The notes beneath the pieces were generated by a model. That model was not told the origin of the DNA. It ran no database searches and saw nothing but the letters and a program-made list of their open reading frames with translations. Made by a program: the position numbers and the translations under genes. A DNA stretch of 64,000 nucleotides from CAVQRC01 sp963715045. GTDB lineage: Bacteria; Planctomycetota; Planctomycetia; Pirellulales; Lacipirellulaceae. Shown in pieces: positions 30,588 through 41,792 of this stretch. Location: contig CAVQRC010000026.1 of NCBI GenBank assembly GCA_963715045.1, forward strand, positions 226,207 through 290,206. Direction: 5' to 3'. Numbering within the stretch: the first letter of the stretch is position 1; every line of letters starts with the position of its first letter.

Positions 30588-31938
30588 GTGGTTGCGAGCC
30601 CCAACATCGATGTGCGAATGAAAGGTTTTTCGTCGCGCGTCCCGGTCGCCGAGGCCATCAGGTGGCTCGATGCAGAGCTCGACGGCCGAGAGCGGCCGGC
30701 AGCCCTCGAAGCGGTCGCACTCGAGGCCGCTACAGGACGGGTCCTGTCCGGCGACACCCGCGCCGAGATCGACGTCCCGCAGTTCGCCCGGGCGATGATG
30801 GATGGTTTCGCGGTACGCGCGGCGGACACAGCAGGTGCGACCAACTACAACCGGTTGGCTCTGGTAGAAATCGGTCAGAGCCTGCCCGGTACGCCGTTCA
30901 AGGGCTGCATCGGGCGGGGTCAGGCGGTGCGGATCATGACCGGTGCCCCGCTCCCCGAGGGCGCCGACGCGGTACTGCCGGTCGAACAGTGCGAACCGGA
31001 ATCGGAACGGCTGGCCGACGGCTCTCCGTTGCGACGCGTACTCGCAGTGGCAGACGTATCGCCGGGAAAGCACGTCGGCCAGGTAGGTGAAGACATCCAG
31101 GTGGGAAGCACGATTCTGGCGGCCGGTCGCGTCCTGCGTCCCCAGGACCTCGGCGTGCTTTCCTCACTCGGGATTGGCTGCGTCGAGGTGTTCGCCCGTC
31201 CAAAGGTGCGTCTTGTCGTCACCGGAAACGAACTCGTACCTGCCGGGCAGCGACCGACCGCCTGCCAGATCACCGATGCCAACGGACCGATGCTTACCGC
31301 GCTGGCACAACGCGATGGCGGAGAGGTCGTTCAGGGTGGCATCATCCCCGACCAACGGGATGCGATCGAAGCCGCTATGCACGCCGATGTCCAGGTCGTC
31401 CTTGTTTCCGGCGGATCGAGTTGCGGTCAGGAAGATCACGCACCCACCTTGCTCGCTGAACATGGCGACCTGGCCATCCACGGAATTGCCATGCGGCCCA
31501 GCAGTCCCACCGGAATGGGGACTCTCGGCCCGCGAATGGTCTTTCTGCTCCCCGGGAATCCTGTTTCCTGTCTGTGCGCTTACGACTTCTTCGCCGGCCG
31601 CGCCATTCGCGGCGCTCGCTGGCCGCTCGCGAAAGTGGCCCTACCTGCCCATCGAGCTCCCGCTCAAAGCGAAACTCGTCTCGCAAATCGGACGCCTCGA
31701 CTACGCCCGCGTGCGGATCGAAAATCGAACCGTCGTGCCACTCGCCACCGGTGCCGCCTCGGTGTTGTCGAACACCACCCGCGCCGATGGCTTCGTGGTC
31801 GTCCCCACTGACAGCGAAGGATTTCCACCCGCCCATCGCGTCGTGGTCTGGCGATACGACCCCATCGGTGCTGGTGATCAAGCACACTTCCCCGCCACTT
31901 GCCGCGATCCTCTCTCTCCGAGCAGCAAGACCCTCTAA
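30588..31938 (+). CDS. moeA: Molybdopterin molybdenumtransferase MoeA, broken by one frameshift
   Basis: About 450 residues after repair. Start GTG 30588 follows GGAGAA by 7 bases. Family blocks: DVPQFARAMMDGFAVRA (domain with the MoeA signature), RIMTGAPLPEGADAVLPVEQ, RPKVRLVVTGNELVPAG, DANGPMLTALA, VVLVSGGSSCGQEDH (molybdopterin-binding MoCF_biosynth fold) and VFLLPGNPVSCLCAYDFF. After GRAIR the frame breaks at 31611-31612: removing one base restores ALAGRSRKWPYLPIELPL and the C-terminal MoeA domain IV (LVSQIGRLDYARVRI to SSKTL). MoeA inserts molybdate into adenylylated molybdopterin. The next MoeA paralogue starts 2 bp after the stop. Extra G in the run CGCGGCGC is the likely cause of the break. 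Confidence 0.87.
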
Positions 31939-31939
31939 A

Positions 31940-33907
31940 GTGCAGCAGCAGTTTCTTCAAGTCCTCGACCGAGACGAAGCCGAGCGGCGGTTTCTGGCTG
32001 CGGTCGAACTCGCGCCCGTTGACGAACAGCTCGTTCCGCTTGAGCAGTTGCTCGGCAGAGTTCTCTCGCGCGACATCGTGGCACAGGTCGACGTGCCCTC
32101 TTTCGACCGGGCGAACTACGACGGATTCGCGGTCCAGGCGGCCGACACCTTCGGAGCCGACGAGGAGCGACCCCGCGCGGTTCGTCTCGCGGACGGCCCC
32201 ATCACTCCTGGACGAAGCGGCCCGAGAAAGATCGGCTCCGGAGAGGCGATCACCATTGCGACCGGAGCCGTGGTCCCCCGCGGTGCCGATGCCGTGGCCA
32301 TGATCGAACATTGCGACCTGAACGACGATCGGACCGTGCTCATCCGCCGAGCGATCTCCCCCGGTTTCGGGATCGCCTTCGCCGGTACCGACATCGCCGT
32401 CGGAGAGACCATCCTTCGGGCTGGCGATCTGATCACCAGTCGCGAAACCGGAGTGCTCGCGGCCATCGGTCTGGCCCAGGCGTATGTCTGGCGGGTGCCC
32501 CGCGTCGCGATCGTATCGACCGGAGACGAGATCGTCGCCCCGGGTGAACCCATGCAAGCGGGCGAGGTTTACGACTGCAATGCGCAGATTCTGGCCGATG
32601 CGGTCCGCGAACTCGGCGGGATGCCGGTTCGCATGGGCATTGTAGGGGACGATCCAACAGCGATTCGCGACGTCCTTGCCACCGCCATCGCCCAGGCCGA
32701 CATCGTGCTGCTCTCGGGCGGTACGAGCAAAGGTCAAGGAGATTTGTGCTACCAGATCGTGGACGAGATGACTTCTCCGGGAATCGTGGCGCATGGGGTC
32801 GCTTTGAAGCCCGGCAAGCCAGTCTGTCTGGCGTCGCACCACGGGCAGCCGGTAGTGATTCTGCCGGGATTCCCCACGTCGGCGATCTTCACCTTTCACG
32901 AATTCGTCGCACCGATCGTCCGCTTGCGGACCGGCAGGTCGTCGACCACGCGGGCAACCGTCCCGGCCAGCATGGCGATTCGTGTCAACTCGGAGATCGG
33001 TCGCACCGAGTACTTGCTGGTCGGTCTGGTCGAGCTGCCGGCGGAGTCTGTGGCGGGCCGGACAGGGGGTACGCTCGTCGCCTATCCGATGGGAAAGGGC
33101 TCGGGTTCGATCACGACTTTCAGCAGCGCGGACGGATTCATTTCGATTGGCCGGCACGTCGAAATCGTCGACGCCGGCACGCCTGTCGAAGTGCAGTTGA
33201 TCGGCAACGCGATCGAGCCGGCCGACTTGATCGTAATCGGCAGCCATTGTGTGGGTTTGGATTACTTACTGGGAGCGCTGCAGAGACGCGGTTGGCGAAC
33301 GAAGTATCTGGCGGTCGGGAGCACGGCCGGGCTCGAAGCGGCCCGCCGTGGCGAGTGTGATCTGGCTGGGATTCATCTGCTGGACCCCGAAAGCGGCACC
33401 TACAACCGGTCCTTCCTTGACGAACGCCAACGGCTCATCCGCGGCTATCCGCGCCGCCAGGGAATCGTCTTCCGGCGGGGCGACTCTCGCTTCGAAGGCA
33501 AGTCGGTCGAGGAAGCCGTTCGCGCCGCGTGCGGCGATCCCGAGTGCCTGATGATCAATCGCAACCAGGGGAGCGGGACGCGGATCCTGATCGATCAGTT
33601 GCTCGATCGCGTCGTCTCCGGGCAGCGTCCCGCCGGATACCCGGTGCAAGCGAAGAACCACAACGCCGTTGCGGCGGCGATTCGGCAGTCGCGGGCCGAT
33701 TGGGGAGTCGCGATCGAAAACGTGACGCACCTGCGGCCGCCAGAATCGGCCGCCGCCGATCAACCGTTGGGCTTCTTGTTTCTCGCCGACGAGCAGTACG
33801 ACTTTGTCGTGCCCCGCGAACGCGAGCAACGCCCCGCCGTCCAGGCCTTTCGCGAACTTCTCGCCAGTACGGACTTCAGCCTGATTCTGGCCCCCAAGGT
33901 GCCGTAA
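31940..33907 (+). CDS. MoeA paralogue fused to a periplasmic-binding-like (COG1910-type) molybdate/substrate domain
   Basis: A 655-residue protein starting at GTG 31940, directly after the upstream stop. The first ~400 residues are a MoeA (DVPSFDRANYDGFAVQAADT, TGAVVPRGADAVAMIEHC, RVAIVSTGDEIVAPGEP, DIVLLSGGTSKGQGDLCYQI, VILPGFPTSAIFTFHEFV). The remaining ~220 residues (from IEPADLIVIGSHCVGLDYLL to LLASTDFSLILAPKVP) form a type-2 periplasmic-binding fold like ModE-type/COG1910 molybdate-binding proteins, with NRNQGSGTRILIDQLL as its conserved core. No signal peptide exists, so the binding domain is cytoplasmic. The fusion is known in archaea and some bacteria; it may sense oxyanion or cofactor state. 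It is in an operon with the canonical MoeA. Confidence 0.88.
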   Translation: MQQQFLQVLDRDEAERRFLAAVELAPVDEQLVPLEQLLGRVLSRDIVAQVDVPSFDRANYDGFAVQAADTFGADEERPRAVRLADGPITPGRSGPRKIGSGEAITIATGAVVPRGADAVAMIEHCDLNDDRTVLIRRAISPGFGIAFAGTDIAVGETILRAGDLITSRETGVLAAIGLAQAYVWRVPRVAIVSTGDEIVAPGEPMQAGEVYDCNAQILADAVRELGGMPVRMGIVGDDPTAIRDVLATAIAQADIVLLSGGTSKGQGDLCYQIVDEMTSPGIVAHGVALKPGKPVCLASHHGQPVVILPGFPTSAIFTFHEFVAPIVRLRTGRSSTTRATVPASMAIRVNSEIGRTEYLLVGLVELPAESVAGRTGGTLVAYPMGKGSGSITTFSSADGFISIGRHVEIVDAGTPVEVQLIGNAIEPADLIVIGSHCVGLDYLLGALQRRGWRTKYLAVGSTAGLEAARRGECDLAGIHLLDPESGTYNRSFLDERQRLIRGYPRRQGIVFRRGDSRFEGKSVEEAVRAACGDPECLMINRNQGSGTRILIDQLLDRVVSGQRPAGYPVQAKNHNAVAAAIRQSRADWGVAIENVTHLRPPESAAADQPLGFLFLADEQYDFVVPREREQRPAVQAFRELLASTDFSLILAPKVP

Positions 33908-34114
33908 CGCCTCTTCAGGCCTTGGCGGAGTGAGAACTTCTCCCGACTCAGCAATCAACGTCTTCCACGGCCGGGGAGTCTCGGTGTCGGAGACCAGTTC
34001 TGGGATTGCCTGCTGGTCCTGGCTGCCTCCGCAAGGTTCAGGTCGAATCTGGTATAGTCCTGCTACGATTCATTACCGGTTGAGTCTCTCCAAGCCCATC
34101 TACGCTGACCCTCG

Positions 34115-35761
34115 ATGACCTTTCTGCGTGTCCATCCTGAAGATGACATGATCGTCGCGCTTGCTGATCATGGTCCCGGAGATCCCGTAGATACCGAGCG
34201 GGAGCCGTTTCTGCTGGCCGACGCAATCCCCGCGAAACACAAAGCAGCCGCGCGAGATATCAGACAAGGCGAATTGCTCAAGATGTACGGCCTGATCGTG
34301 GGGCGGGCAGTGCAGGATATCAGTCAGGGGTGCCTGATCAGTACCCGGAATCTGGTGCACGCGACGGGGGAGACCAGAGTCGCCGGGAAAGAGTACCGGT
34401 GGATTCCTCCGGATGTTACCGCCTGGTCCGAGCAGACCTTCGCCGGCTACCACCGTGACGATGGACGGGTGGGAACTCGCAACTACTGGCTCGTGGTTCC
34501 GCTTGTCTTCTGCGAGAACCGCAACATTCGCATGCTGCGGCGGGCGATGCTCGATGAGCTCGGATACGGCATGGGGTCGGCGTATCAGCAACACACGCGC
34601 CGGCTCGTGGAACTCTACCGTCAGGGTGCGACCGCCGAAGAGATTCGCGTCACCGAAGTGGAGTTGCGACCAGACGGTCCGGGCCAGGAACGCGTGTTCG
34701 CCAATGTCGATGGCGTCAAGTTCCTGACCCATGCCGAAGGCTGCGGCGTTACCTTCCACGACAGTCACAGCCTGTGTGGATTGCTGGCCGGCTACATCAA
34801 TCACCCCAACGTCGCCGGGGCCACCGTGCTGAGCCTCGGATGTCAGAAGTCACAGATCGAGTTTCTCGAGCAACAGATTCATGCCCGCAACCCCCAGTTC
34901 AAGAAGCCACTCTATATCTTCGAACAGCAGCAGCTTCCATCCGAACAGGCGATGCTCACCGCTGCCATTCAGCACACGTTCGCCGGCCTGATCGAGGCCA
35001 ACAAGATCCTCCGCGAGCCGACTCCGCTCGACCGCCTGTGTGTGGGCCTCGAATGCGGTGGCTCCGACGGTTTCTCGGGCCTGAGCGCCAATCCCGCCAT
35101 CGGAAGCTGCAGCGATCGCCTCGTCGCGCTCGGTGGATCGGTGATCCTCGCTGAATTTCCCGAACTCGCGGGCTGCGAAGCGGATCTGGCGTTCCGCTGC
35201 CAGCGTCCCGACGCGGCCGCCCGCTTTCTCAAGCTGATGCAGGACTACGAGAATCGGTTGCGGCAGGACGGAACGGGCTTCGAAAGCAATCCTTCACCGG
35301 GCAACGTTCGCGACGGTCTGATCACCGATGCCATGAAGTCGGCCGGGGCCGCCAAGAAAGGAGGCACCGCTCCCGTCGCCGATGTTCTCGACTATCCGGA
35401 ACCGGTCTGCCGCGATGGTCTGAACCTTCTCTGTACGCCCGGCGGCGACGTCGAGTCGACGACCGCCCTGGCCGGTAGCGGGGCCAACATCATCCTCTTC
35501 TCGACCGGCCTCGGCACGCCCACCGGCAATGTCGTCGCCCCCACGATCAAGATCGCGACCAATACGAGTCTCGCGATGCGGCTCGCGGATCTCATCGACA
35601 TCGATGCGGGACCGATTATCGAAGCCACCGCGTCCATCGACGAGATCGGCGAACGGATCCTCGGCACGATCGTGGCCACGGCCAGCGGCACCTACCAGAC
35701 CAAAGCCGAGCGACTCGGCCAGGACGACTTCATTCCCTGGCGCCGCAATATGTCCTTGTAA
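34115..35761 (+). CDS. UxaA family hydrolyase (altronate/galactarate dehydratase-like)
   Basis: A 548-residue protein. The N-terminal SAF-like domain (about 1-90: FLRVHPEDDMIVALADHGPG, PFLLADAIPAKHKAAARDI, YGLIVGRAVQDISQGCLIS) is followed by the UxaA catalytic part: GYHRDDGRVGTRNYWLVVPL, HAEGCGVTFHDSHSL, VLSLGCQKSQ, LCVGLECGGSDGFSGLSANP, and the closing block STGLGTPTGNVVAPTIKIAT. This is the arrangement of D-altronate dehydratase, which is Fe-dependent and removes water from D-altronate in hexuronate catabolism. The paralogous galactarate dehydratase cannot be excluded, so no gene symbol is given. There are no uronate neighbours in the window. The ATG at 34115 lacks a strong ribosome site. 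Confidence 0.85.
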   Translation: MTFLRVHPEDDMIVALADHGPGDPVDTEREPFLLADAIPAKHKAAARDIRQGELLKMYGLIVGRAVQDISQGCLISTRNLVHATGETRVAGKEYRWIPPDVTAWSEQTFAGYHRDDGRVGTRNYWLVVPLVFCENRNIRMLRRAMLDELGYGMGSAYQQHTRRLVELYRQGATAEEIRVTEVELRPDGPGQERVFANVDGVKFLTHAEGCGVTFHDSHSLCGLLAGYINHPNVAGATVLSLGCQKSQIEFLEQQIHARNPQFKKPLYIFEQQQLPSEQAMLTAAIQHTFAGLIEANKILREPTPLDRLCVGLECGGSDGFSGLSANPAIGSCSDRLVALGGSVILAEFPELAGCEADLAFRCQRPDAAARFLKLMQDYENRLRQDGTGFESNPSPGNVRDGLITDAMKSAGAAKKGGTAPVADVLDYPEPVCRDGLNLLCTPGGDVESTTALAGSGANIILFSTGLGTPTGNVVAPTIKIATNTSLAMRLADLIDIDAGPIIEATASIDEIGERILGTIVATASGTYQTKAERLGQDDFIPWRRNMSL

Positions 35762-36334
35762 GCCCGGCGAATGGGCGGATGGGCAAATAGGCAATAGGCG
35801 GAATAGGCGGAATAGGCGAATAGGGATGCAGGATTCACGCGGGTGACGCGCGTGATGATGCCCATCGGGGGCAGGAACGCAGTTGCGGACGTTCGGACGT
35901 ATGAAGCAGTTCTTAGCAAATTCGACCGAGGATGGTCAGCTTTGCCCGCGGGCTCATCGCGGATCCAACTCCGCGGCGGCGCCGAAAAGCATCCGGGGCG
36001 GGGTGGGTACGAACCCCCTTCACGCCGCTGCAGTTCAAGCTCTCGATGTCATGACTGCGAAAAGACCCCGGGGTCTTTCATGGGTCGACGGGCCACTCTT
36101 TGTTGGGAATTCGTCATTGGGGATTCCCTAGTCATTAGTCCTTAGTCATTCGAAGCCCGGGCCGCTTCCGTGACACCAACAAGCCCGTTCCAGCACCCCT
36201 GCCCATCCGGATTGGCCTTGTCGCCGCCGGGTCACTTTTGGTATTACCGCCCCGCATTTCTTTTCACGACTCTTTTCTTCTAAAACTCGTCGTCTGTCCT
36301 GACGGGGCACCGGACAGACCATAAGCGAAGACGC
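35762..36334. other. Intergenic region with short degenerate repeats
   Basis: 573 bp without a credible gene. At 35768-35823 there is a degenerate array of GGCGAATGG / GGCGGAATA / GGCAAATA words. At 36103-36155 short words GTCATTGGGGATT and GTCATTAGTCCTTAGTCATT occur, similar in style to the spacer at 11130. The right end should contain the promoter of the BBP7 gene. Confidence 0.45.
35768..35823 (+). repeat. Degenerate tandem GGCGGAATA-type repeat
   Basis: Six or seven imperfect 7-9-bp units (GGCGAAT, GGCGGAT, GGCAAATA, GGCAATA, GGCGGAATA twice, GGCGAATA) run without interruption just after the uxaA-like gene. Non-coding. Confidence 0.55.
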
Positions 36335-38333
36335 ATGGCTCAGATTGCTAGAGTGTCGTGCTGCACGTTCGTTTGTGTAGCCTTGTACACCTTCACCCAG
36401 TCGCCGCTCGAGGCAGTCGACTTCCGTCGGCCCGAACGGTCCGTTCTGTCATCCACTACGGATGTCCGGCCCGAGGACGATCTGCGCGTGCCGCGAAACC
36501 ACGCCTTCCGGCCGATCGAGTATCCGCGGCCCGGCAAGCAGCCGGAAATTGATGACGCCCCCACCCGGCGGGATTCCCGCTTTTCGTCCCCGCAACGAAG
36601 GGACAACGGTGAACAGCGGCAACGCCCGGCGTTTCGCGACGACACTCCCGCCGCTCGTCGCCCCTTCGAAAGCGAACGCTTCTCCCGCGCTTATCGCACC
36701 GCCGCGAACGTTGCCGACACCCCTCCGCGACGGTCCTGGAAAGGCGAGCTGATCTACGACGAACAAGCCGGTTCTGGCGAGTCGCCGTATCACGTCGTCG
36801 ACGAATGGGGCATTCGGCACCGCGAGATCCTGCCCGCACAGGGCATCGATCTCGACCAATTCGTGGGACAGATCGTCCTGGTACGCGATGATACGGGAAT
36901 GAAGCTCACGGCCGATCAACTCGACTTTCCTCAGCCCGAACTCACGCCTCAGCCCGAGTTCACGAAACGTCCAGCTCCCGGCCACCAGTTCGCTCGCAAC
37001 CGGCAGGGCGATTCCGACGACTTCAATGTCCGACCCGTCCAATGGGAAATGCAGGGGGACGAGATCGTGGTTCAACCGCCCGTCGTCGAGGGCGCGCCCG
37101 ACATGAATTACGGGGGCGGCTATCCGCTGGACGGCGGTTATGTGCAGGGTCCCCAGCTTGGCAATCCCGCCGGCTGTAGTGGGTGCCAGACCTGTGGTCC
37201 CGCCGCGACCTCCTGCACCCAGTGCGGTAAGGCTTGCGGGCCGCGGGGTCGATTCTGGGCCCGCGGCGAAGTCCTCCTGTGGTGGCCCGACGGCATGTAC
37301 CTGCCACCTTTGCTGACCACCAGCCCCGCCGGGACGCCAGTCAATGAGGCCGGCGTGCTTGGTGAAAATGCGACCAGCGTGATTTTCGGCAACCGCGATG
37401 TCCTCGACGGATCACGAACCGGCTATCGCCTGCGGGCCGGTACCTGGCTCGATTCGGACAGTGTTTATGGGATCCAAGCCGACTACTACCAACTCGGCAA
37501 CAAGTCGCTGACTTATACCGCGACCGGAACTGCCGGCGTGCCGATTCTTGCCCGCCCCTTCTTCAATGTGCTCAACGCGGCCGAAGATGCCGAGCTGGTC
37601 TCCTACCCCGGAATCGTGGAAGGCACTGCCACGATCAAGGCCAACTCCTTCTTCCAAGCCGCCGGATTGGCGTTTCGGCACGCGGTTTGTTGCCAGGAAA
37701 TTCCCTGGGTCACCGGCCAGAGGGTGGCTTCTTCCCGTATCGATTCGACGTGGGGTTATCGCTACGCCCGCCTGAGTGAAGGATTCTTTGTCAGGGAGGA
37801 TCTCAACTCGCTGCGTCCGGACGAGCCGGGGATCTTCCAGATCGTCGACTCATTCGGAACATCGAATGAATTCCATGGAGGAGAGCTCGGAATCCTGTGG
37901 GAACTGGATCGTCCACGCTGGGCATTGGAATTGTTGGGAAAGCTGGCTATCGGGTCGACGCGGCAGAAGGTGTTCATCGATGGTAGCACTCGGCTGTCGG
38001 GTAATGGCTTCAGCATCGATCAGCAGGGCGGACTGTTGGCCCAGCGTTCCAACAGTGGCCAGCACGAACGCAGCGTGTTCAGCATGATCCCGGAACTCGG
38101 AGCAAACTTCATATTTCGGGTAACGCCCAACTTGAGCGCTACAGTAGGATACTCGCTGGTGTACTGGAGCCGGGTCGCACGGCCCGGGGAGCATGTTGAT
38201 CTGGATGTAAACACGAACCTTGTTGCCTCCTGAGGCAGTCCCGTTCAGCGGTCCGCTTCGGCCCAGCTTTGCGTGGCACGACACGGATTATTGGGCTCAC
38301 GGCCTCTCGCTCGGCGCCGATTACCGCTGGTAA
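36335..38333 (+). CDS. BBP7 family outer-membrane beta-barrel protein, frameshifted at the C terminus
   Basis: About 665 residues after repair. Signal peptide: VSCCTFVCVALYTFTQ. A long polar, proline- and arginine-rich region (about 30-250) leads to a cysteine cluster CSGCQTCGPAATSCTQCGKA (about 280-300) and then the barrel, which starts with FWARGEVLLWWPDGMYLPPL, the planctomycete BBP7 signature. As written the protein stops at 38233 with NTNLVAS. Deleting one T at 38220-38221 continues it as NLLPPEAVPFSGPLRP to LGADYRW at 38333, ending in the terminal aromatic expected of a beta-barrel. BBP7 proteins are among the most abundant outer-membrane proteins of planctomycetes; their specific role is unknown. 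Confidence 0.85.
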
Positions 38334-38511
38334 CCCGCCGGAAATGCCTCAATATCAGTCGCTGCCACGTCCGATACTATTCGGTGGCGATTCGCGCGTG
38401 AGGTACGCGCAACCGACACGACGCTGACCCGCCGTCCGCCTCGCCCCCCCAACGCCGCCGGGGCATGTCTTGCGACGTGCCTCCCCCGCCCGCGCAACGA
38501 GGAAGTTCGAC

Positions 38512-41500
38512 ATGAACCAGTGGTTCGAACGTAAGCTTCGCAATCTCTTCACGATTCCCGCCAGTAAGACCAGGCGCCGCCGGTCGCGTCACGCCAGGGC
38601 ATGCCAGCTTCGCCTGGAGCCGCTGGAAAACAGGCGGATGCTGGCCTCGGACATGATGGGGCTCATCGAGGGCACGGTCTACAACGATCTCACCGCCGAC
38701 GGTCTCGATGTTGGCGACCCGCGGCTGCCAGACGTCGAAGTCCAGCTCTGGCGCGATGGTGGCGATAACGCCTTCGGCGGCTCCGGAGCCGGAAGTGATG
38801 ATGTCGATGCGGGCTTGGCAATGACCGATGCCAATGGCCGCTATCAGTTTGACGACCTCGCTGAAGGGAGGTTTTTCGTCGAGCAGCTTACCGAGCCCGG
38901 TTTCGTCACGATGCCCGGAACCAACGTCCGCACGGTCGATATCTCGGCCGGTGACGCGGCCGGCGTCGGCGGTATCACCATCGACGACTTCGACACGGCC
39001 CATAGCGTGATGGCCTCGACGGCGGGGCCCTTGACCGACACTTCGTCCATGAACGCGGCCGTGCTTGGCGGAGAGCAGGATCTCTCCGCAACGGTCACCG
39101 GTGGGGCCGGAACCATCGATGTGATTTCAGGATTCTTGTTTGACGGCACACCCGGCTCCGGGTTCCTCCAACTCTCGGCCGCCGGAAGTGCCGTCGGCAG
39201 CGTCTCGGTCATCTGGGATGGCGACGACGACGACGGAGCCGTCACCGACTTCACCGGACTAGGCAACGTCGACCTCACCGACTCCGCCGGCGACTTGATG
39301 ACCGCCTTCAGCGTCTTGATCGGGGCCGAAGATCCCGACGCCGAATTGACCATCCAGGTCTATTCGGACGCCGGGCGGGGTTCTGAATTGTCGGTCGCGA
39401 TTCCGGTAACCGGCGGAGATGCCTCGGAATCGGTCTGTTTGAGCTTCGCCGATTTCACGGCGATCACGGGGCTCGCCGCCGCCGATTTCACCGACGTCGG
39501 AGCGATTGTCGCTACGGTCACGAACGGAACGACCGATCCCAGTGACGTCCAGGTCGCGATCAACGGCACCGTCGGCCCCACCGTCTTCACGGAAGACTTT
39601 GCCAATTTCGAGCCGCTCAGCATCGGCGATCTGGTGTTCTCCGATGACAACGACAATGGCGTGTTTGATCCGGGCGAAGCGGGGATTGCCGGCGTCGCGA
39701 TGAGCTTGTACGAGGACACCGACGGCACGCCAGGATTGTCACCCGGCGACGGCGCGCCGATCCAGATCACGACGACCGACGCCACAGGGAACTATCTGTT
39801 TGAGAATCTGTTCCCAGGTGACTTCGTGGTCCAGGTTGACCAGAGCAATTTCGACGCGGGCGGAGTCCTCGCAGGGCGGACCAGCAGTACCGGCAACGGC
39901 TAGCTGACCGATGACGACGTCGACAACGACGACAATGGAGATTCCGCTTGCTGGCGAAGGCGTGGTCAGCCAGCCGATTACGCTTTCGATCGGGGGCGAA
40001 CCGACCAACGATGGGGATGCTGACAGCAATTCGAACCTGACGGTCGACTTCGGATTTGTAACACTCATCGATCTGCTGGTCGTCAAGTCCGACAATCCCG
40101 ATTCGGTCGTCGCTGGTACGACGCTGACCTACACGATGATTGTGTCCAACATTGGTCCCGCCACCGCGACTGGCGTGTCGCTGACGGACACCCTGCCGGG
40201 CGGTGTCACATACGGGACGGGAAGCTCGAGTCAGGGAACGGTGAGCGAGGCGGGTGGAGTCGTTACCGCCACGATTGGAAGTCTTGCGGCGGGCAGCTCC
40301 GTCACGGTGACGGTTGACGTAACGGTGGACTCGGGCACGACTGGCACACTGCTCAATACGGCGACCGTAGCGGGCAACGAAAATGAGTCGAATACGGACA
40401 ACAACACCGACGACGAAGAGACGACGGTGGTTGCCGAGATCGATCTGGCCGTCAGCAAGACAGACGACATTGATCCGATCACTCCGGGCGAAACGCTGAT
40501 CTACACGCTCAACGTCACCAACGATGGACCGTCCGACGCGACGGGCGTCACAGTCGTCGACACGCTTCCAGCCGGTGTGACTTACGTGACGGCGACTCCC
40601 AGCCAGGGAACCGTATCCGAGGTGGGAGGTGTCATCACGGCGAGTCTGGGCAATCTGGTATCGGGAGCCGGGGCCACGGTTGCGATCACCGTCACGATCG
40701 ATGCGGGTACATTCGGCATCATCAACAATACGGCCGTCGTCAGCGGCAACGAAACCGACACCGTGGCCGCCAACGATATGGCGATCGAACCGACTGTCGT
40801 GGCTCCCGAAATCGACCTGGTCATTACGAAAGACGATTCGGCCGATCCCGTGGCCCCCGGTGATACGCTGACCTACACACTTATCGTGACCAACAACGGT
40901 CCATCCCAGGCCACCGACGTGACCGTCACCGATACCTTGCCTGCGGGCGTTACCTACCAATCCGTAGCTGCTACGCAGGGCTCGGGGTCGCAGGCCGGTG
41001 GCGTGGTCACCGTCACGCTGGGGGACTTGAATTCCGGCCAGACCGAGACGGTTACGATCATCGCAACCATCGACGCGTCGACGCTCGGCACGCTGACCAA
41101 CGTGGCGTCGGTGACCGCGAACGAAACCGAGACCGACAGCGCCAACAATTCCGACACCGAGACCACGCTCGTGTCGGTCGACCCGGCCAGCATCAGCGGC
41201 AGCGTGTTCGTCGACTTCGACAATGACGGTCAGCTCGACACTAACGATATTCGACTGGCGGGTGTCCTGATCACGCTCACCGGCACCGACTTGACGGGCA
41301 GCCCGGTGAGTCGCACGACAACGACGGCAAGCAATGGTACTTACACGTTCACCGGCCTGAATCCGGGTACGTACCGCGTTGACGAAACCCAGCCCGGTTT
41401 GTTTCCGGACGGGATGGAGACGCTCGGCTCGGCGGGCGGTACCACGCTTCCGGACGCTTTCGAGAACATCGTTCTCTCCAGTGGCACTCAGGCCATCGAC

Positions 41501-41563
41501 TACAACTTCGCGGAACTTCCGCCGACGCTCTCCAAACGCCGCTTCCTCGCCTCGTCGGTCTGA
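38512..41563 (+). CDS. Surface protein with SdrD B-like and DUF11 repeats; interrupted by an in-frame TAG and a frameshift
   Basis: A GAGGAAG ribosome site precedes ATG 38512. The basic N terminus carries the export motif LEPLENRRMLASD. SdrD B-like domains follow (IEGTVYNDLTADGLDVGDPR; IGDLVFSDDNDNGVFDPGEA), then a TAG at 39901-39903 and a frame change around 39936-39941; removing one A there gives DNDDNGIPLAGEGVVSQ. Three DUF11 repeats and a last SdrD-like domain (ISGSVFVDFDNDGQLDTNDI) follow, and the C terminus LSKRRFLASSV is a short basic/hydrophobic tail seen on other planctomycete surface proteins. The total would be about 1015 residues. The TAG has no simple single-base repair, so this could be a genuine nonsense mutation or two nearby errors. 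Presumed cell-surface structural or adhesion protein. Confidence 0.78.
40066..41178 (+). repeat. Three tandem DUF11 coding repeats, about 369 bp each
   Basis: Successive copies begin at about 40066, 40438 and 40809 with IDLLVVKSDNPDSV, IDLAVSKTDDIDPI and IDLVITKDDSADPV. Each contains TLTYT or TLIYT, an SNxGP/TNDGP/TNNGP block, a TLPAGVTY-like block and a final NNTDDEET-like linker. These are DUF11 beta-sandwich domains of bacterial surface proteins. Confidence 0.85.
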
Positions 41564-41723
41564 GTGCGAAACCTCCGCAGACGGCTGCTTGATCCTGGCT
41601 GACGGTTCCGCCGTGTCTTCATGGTCTTCTCGCAGCGTCGGGGGCGTTGGTTGAGCGCGCTTCTCCGGCCGCCCAAAAAGGTAGAAACCGCACCGCTTCA
41701 TCAACTACGGTACAGGTCGTTTG

Positions 41724-41758
41724 ACCTGGCTGGACGGTACCGTCCAGCCAGGTTTTTT
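41724..41758 (+). terminator. Strong intrinsic terminator
   Basis: A perfect self-complementary stem ACCTGGCTGGACGG/CCGTCCAGCCAGGT is followed by six T residues (41753-41758). It lies 160 bp after the SdrD/DUF11 gene and 35 bp before the accessory cassette. Confidence 0.92.
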
Positions 41759-41792
41759 CTTGCCTGTTCGTGCTGTTTTGGGAGGACGGTGA

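Noticed and set aside
35940..36020. tRNA-like segment around GGGTACGAACCCC
   Set aside because: No acceptor stem or anticodon arm can be drawn around it; no tRNA gene was found anywhere in the window.
39767..41704. A 645-codon minus-strand frame across the DUF11 gene
   Set aside because: It is the antisense shadow of the repeats; the sense strand encodes clear DUF11 and SdrD-like domains.
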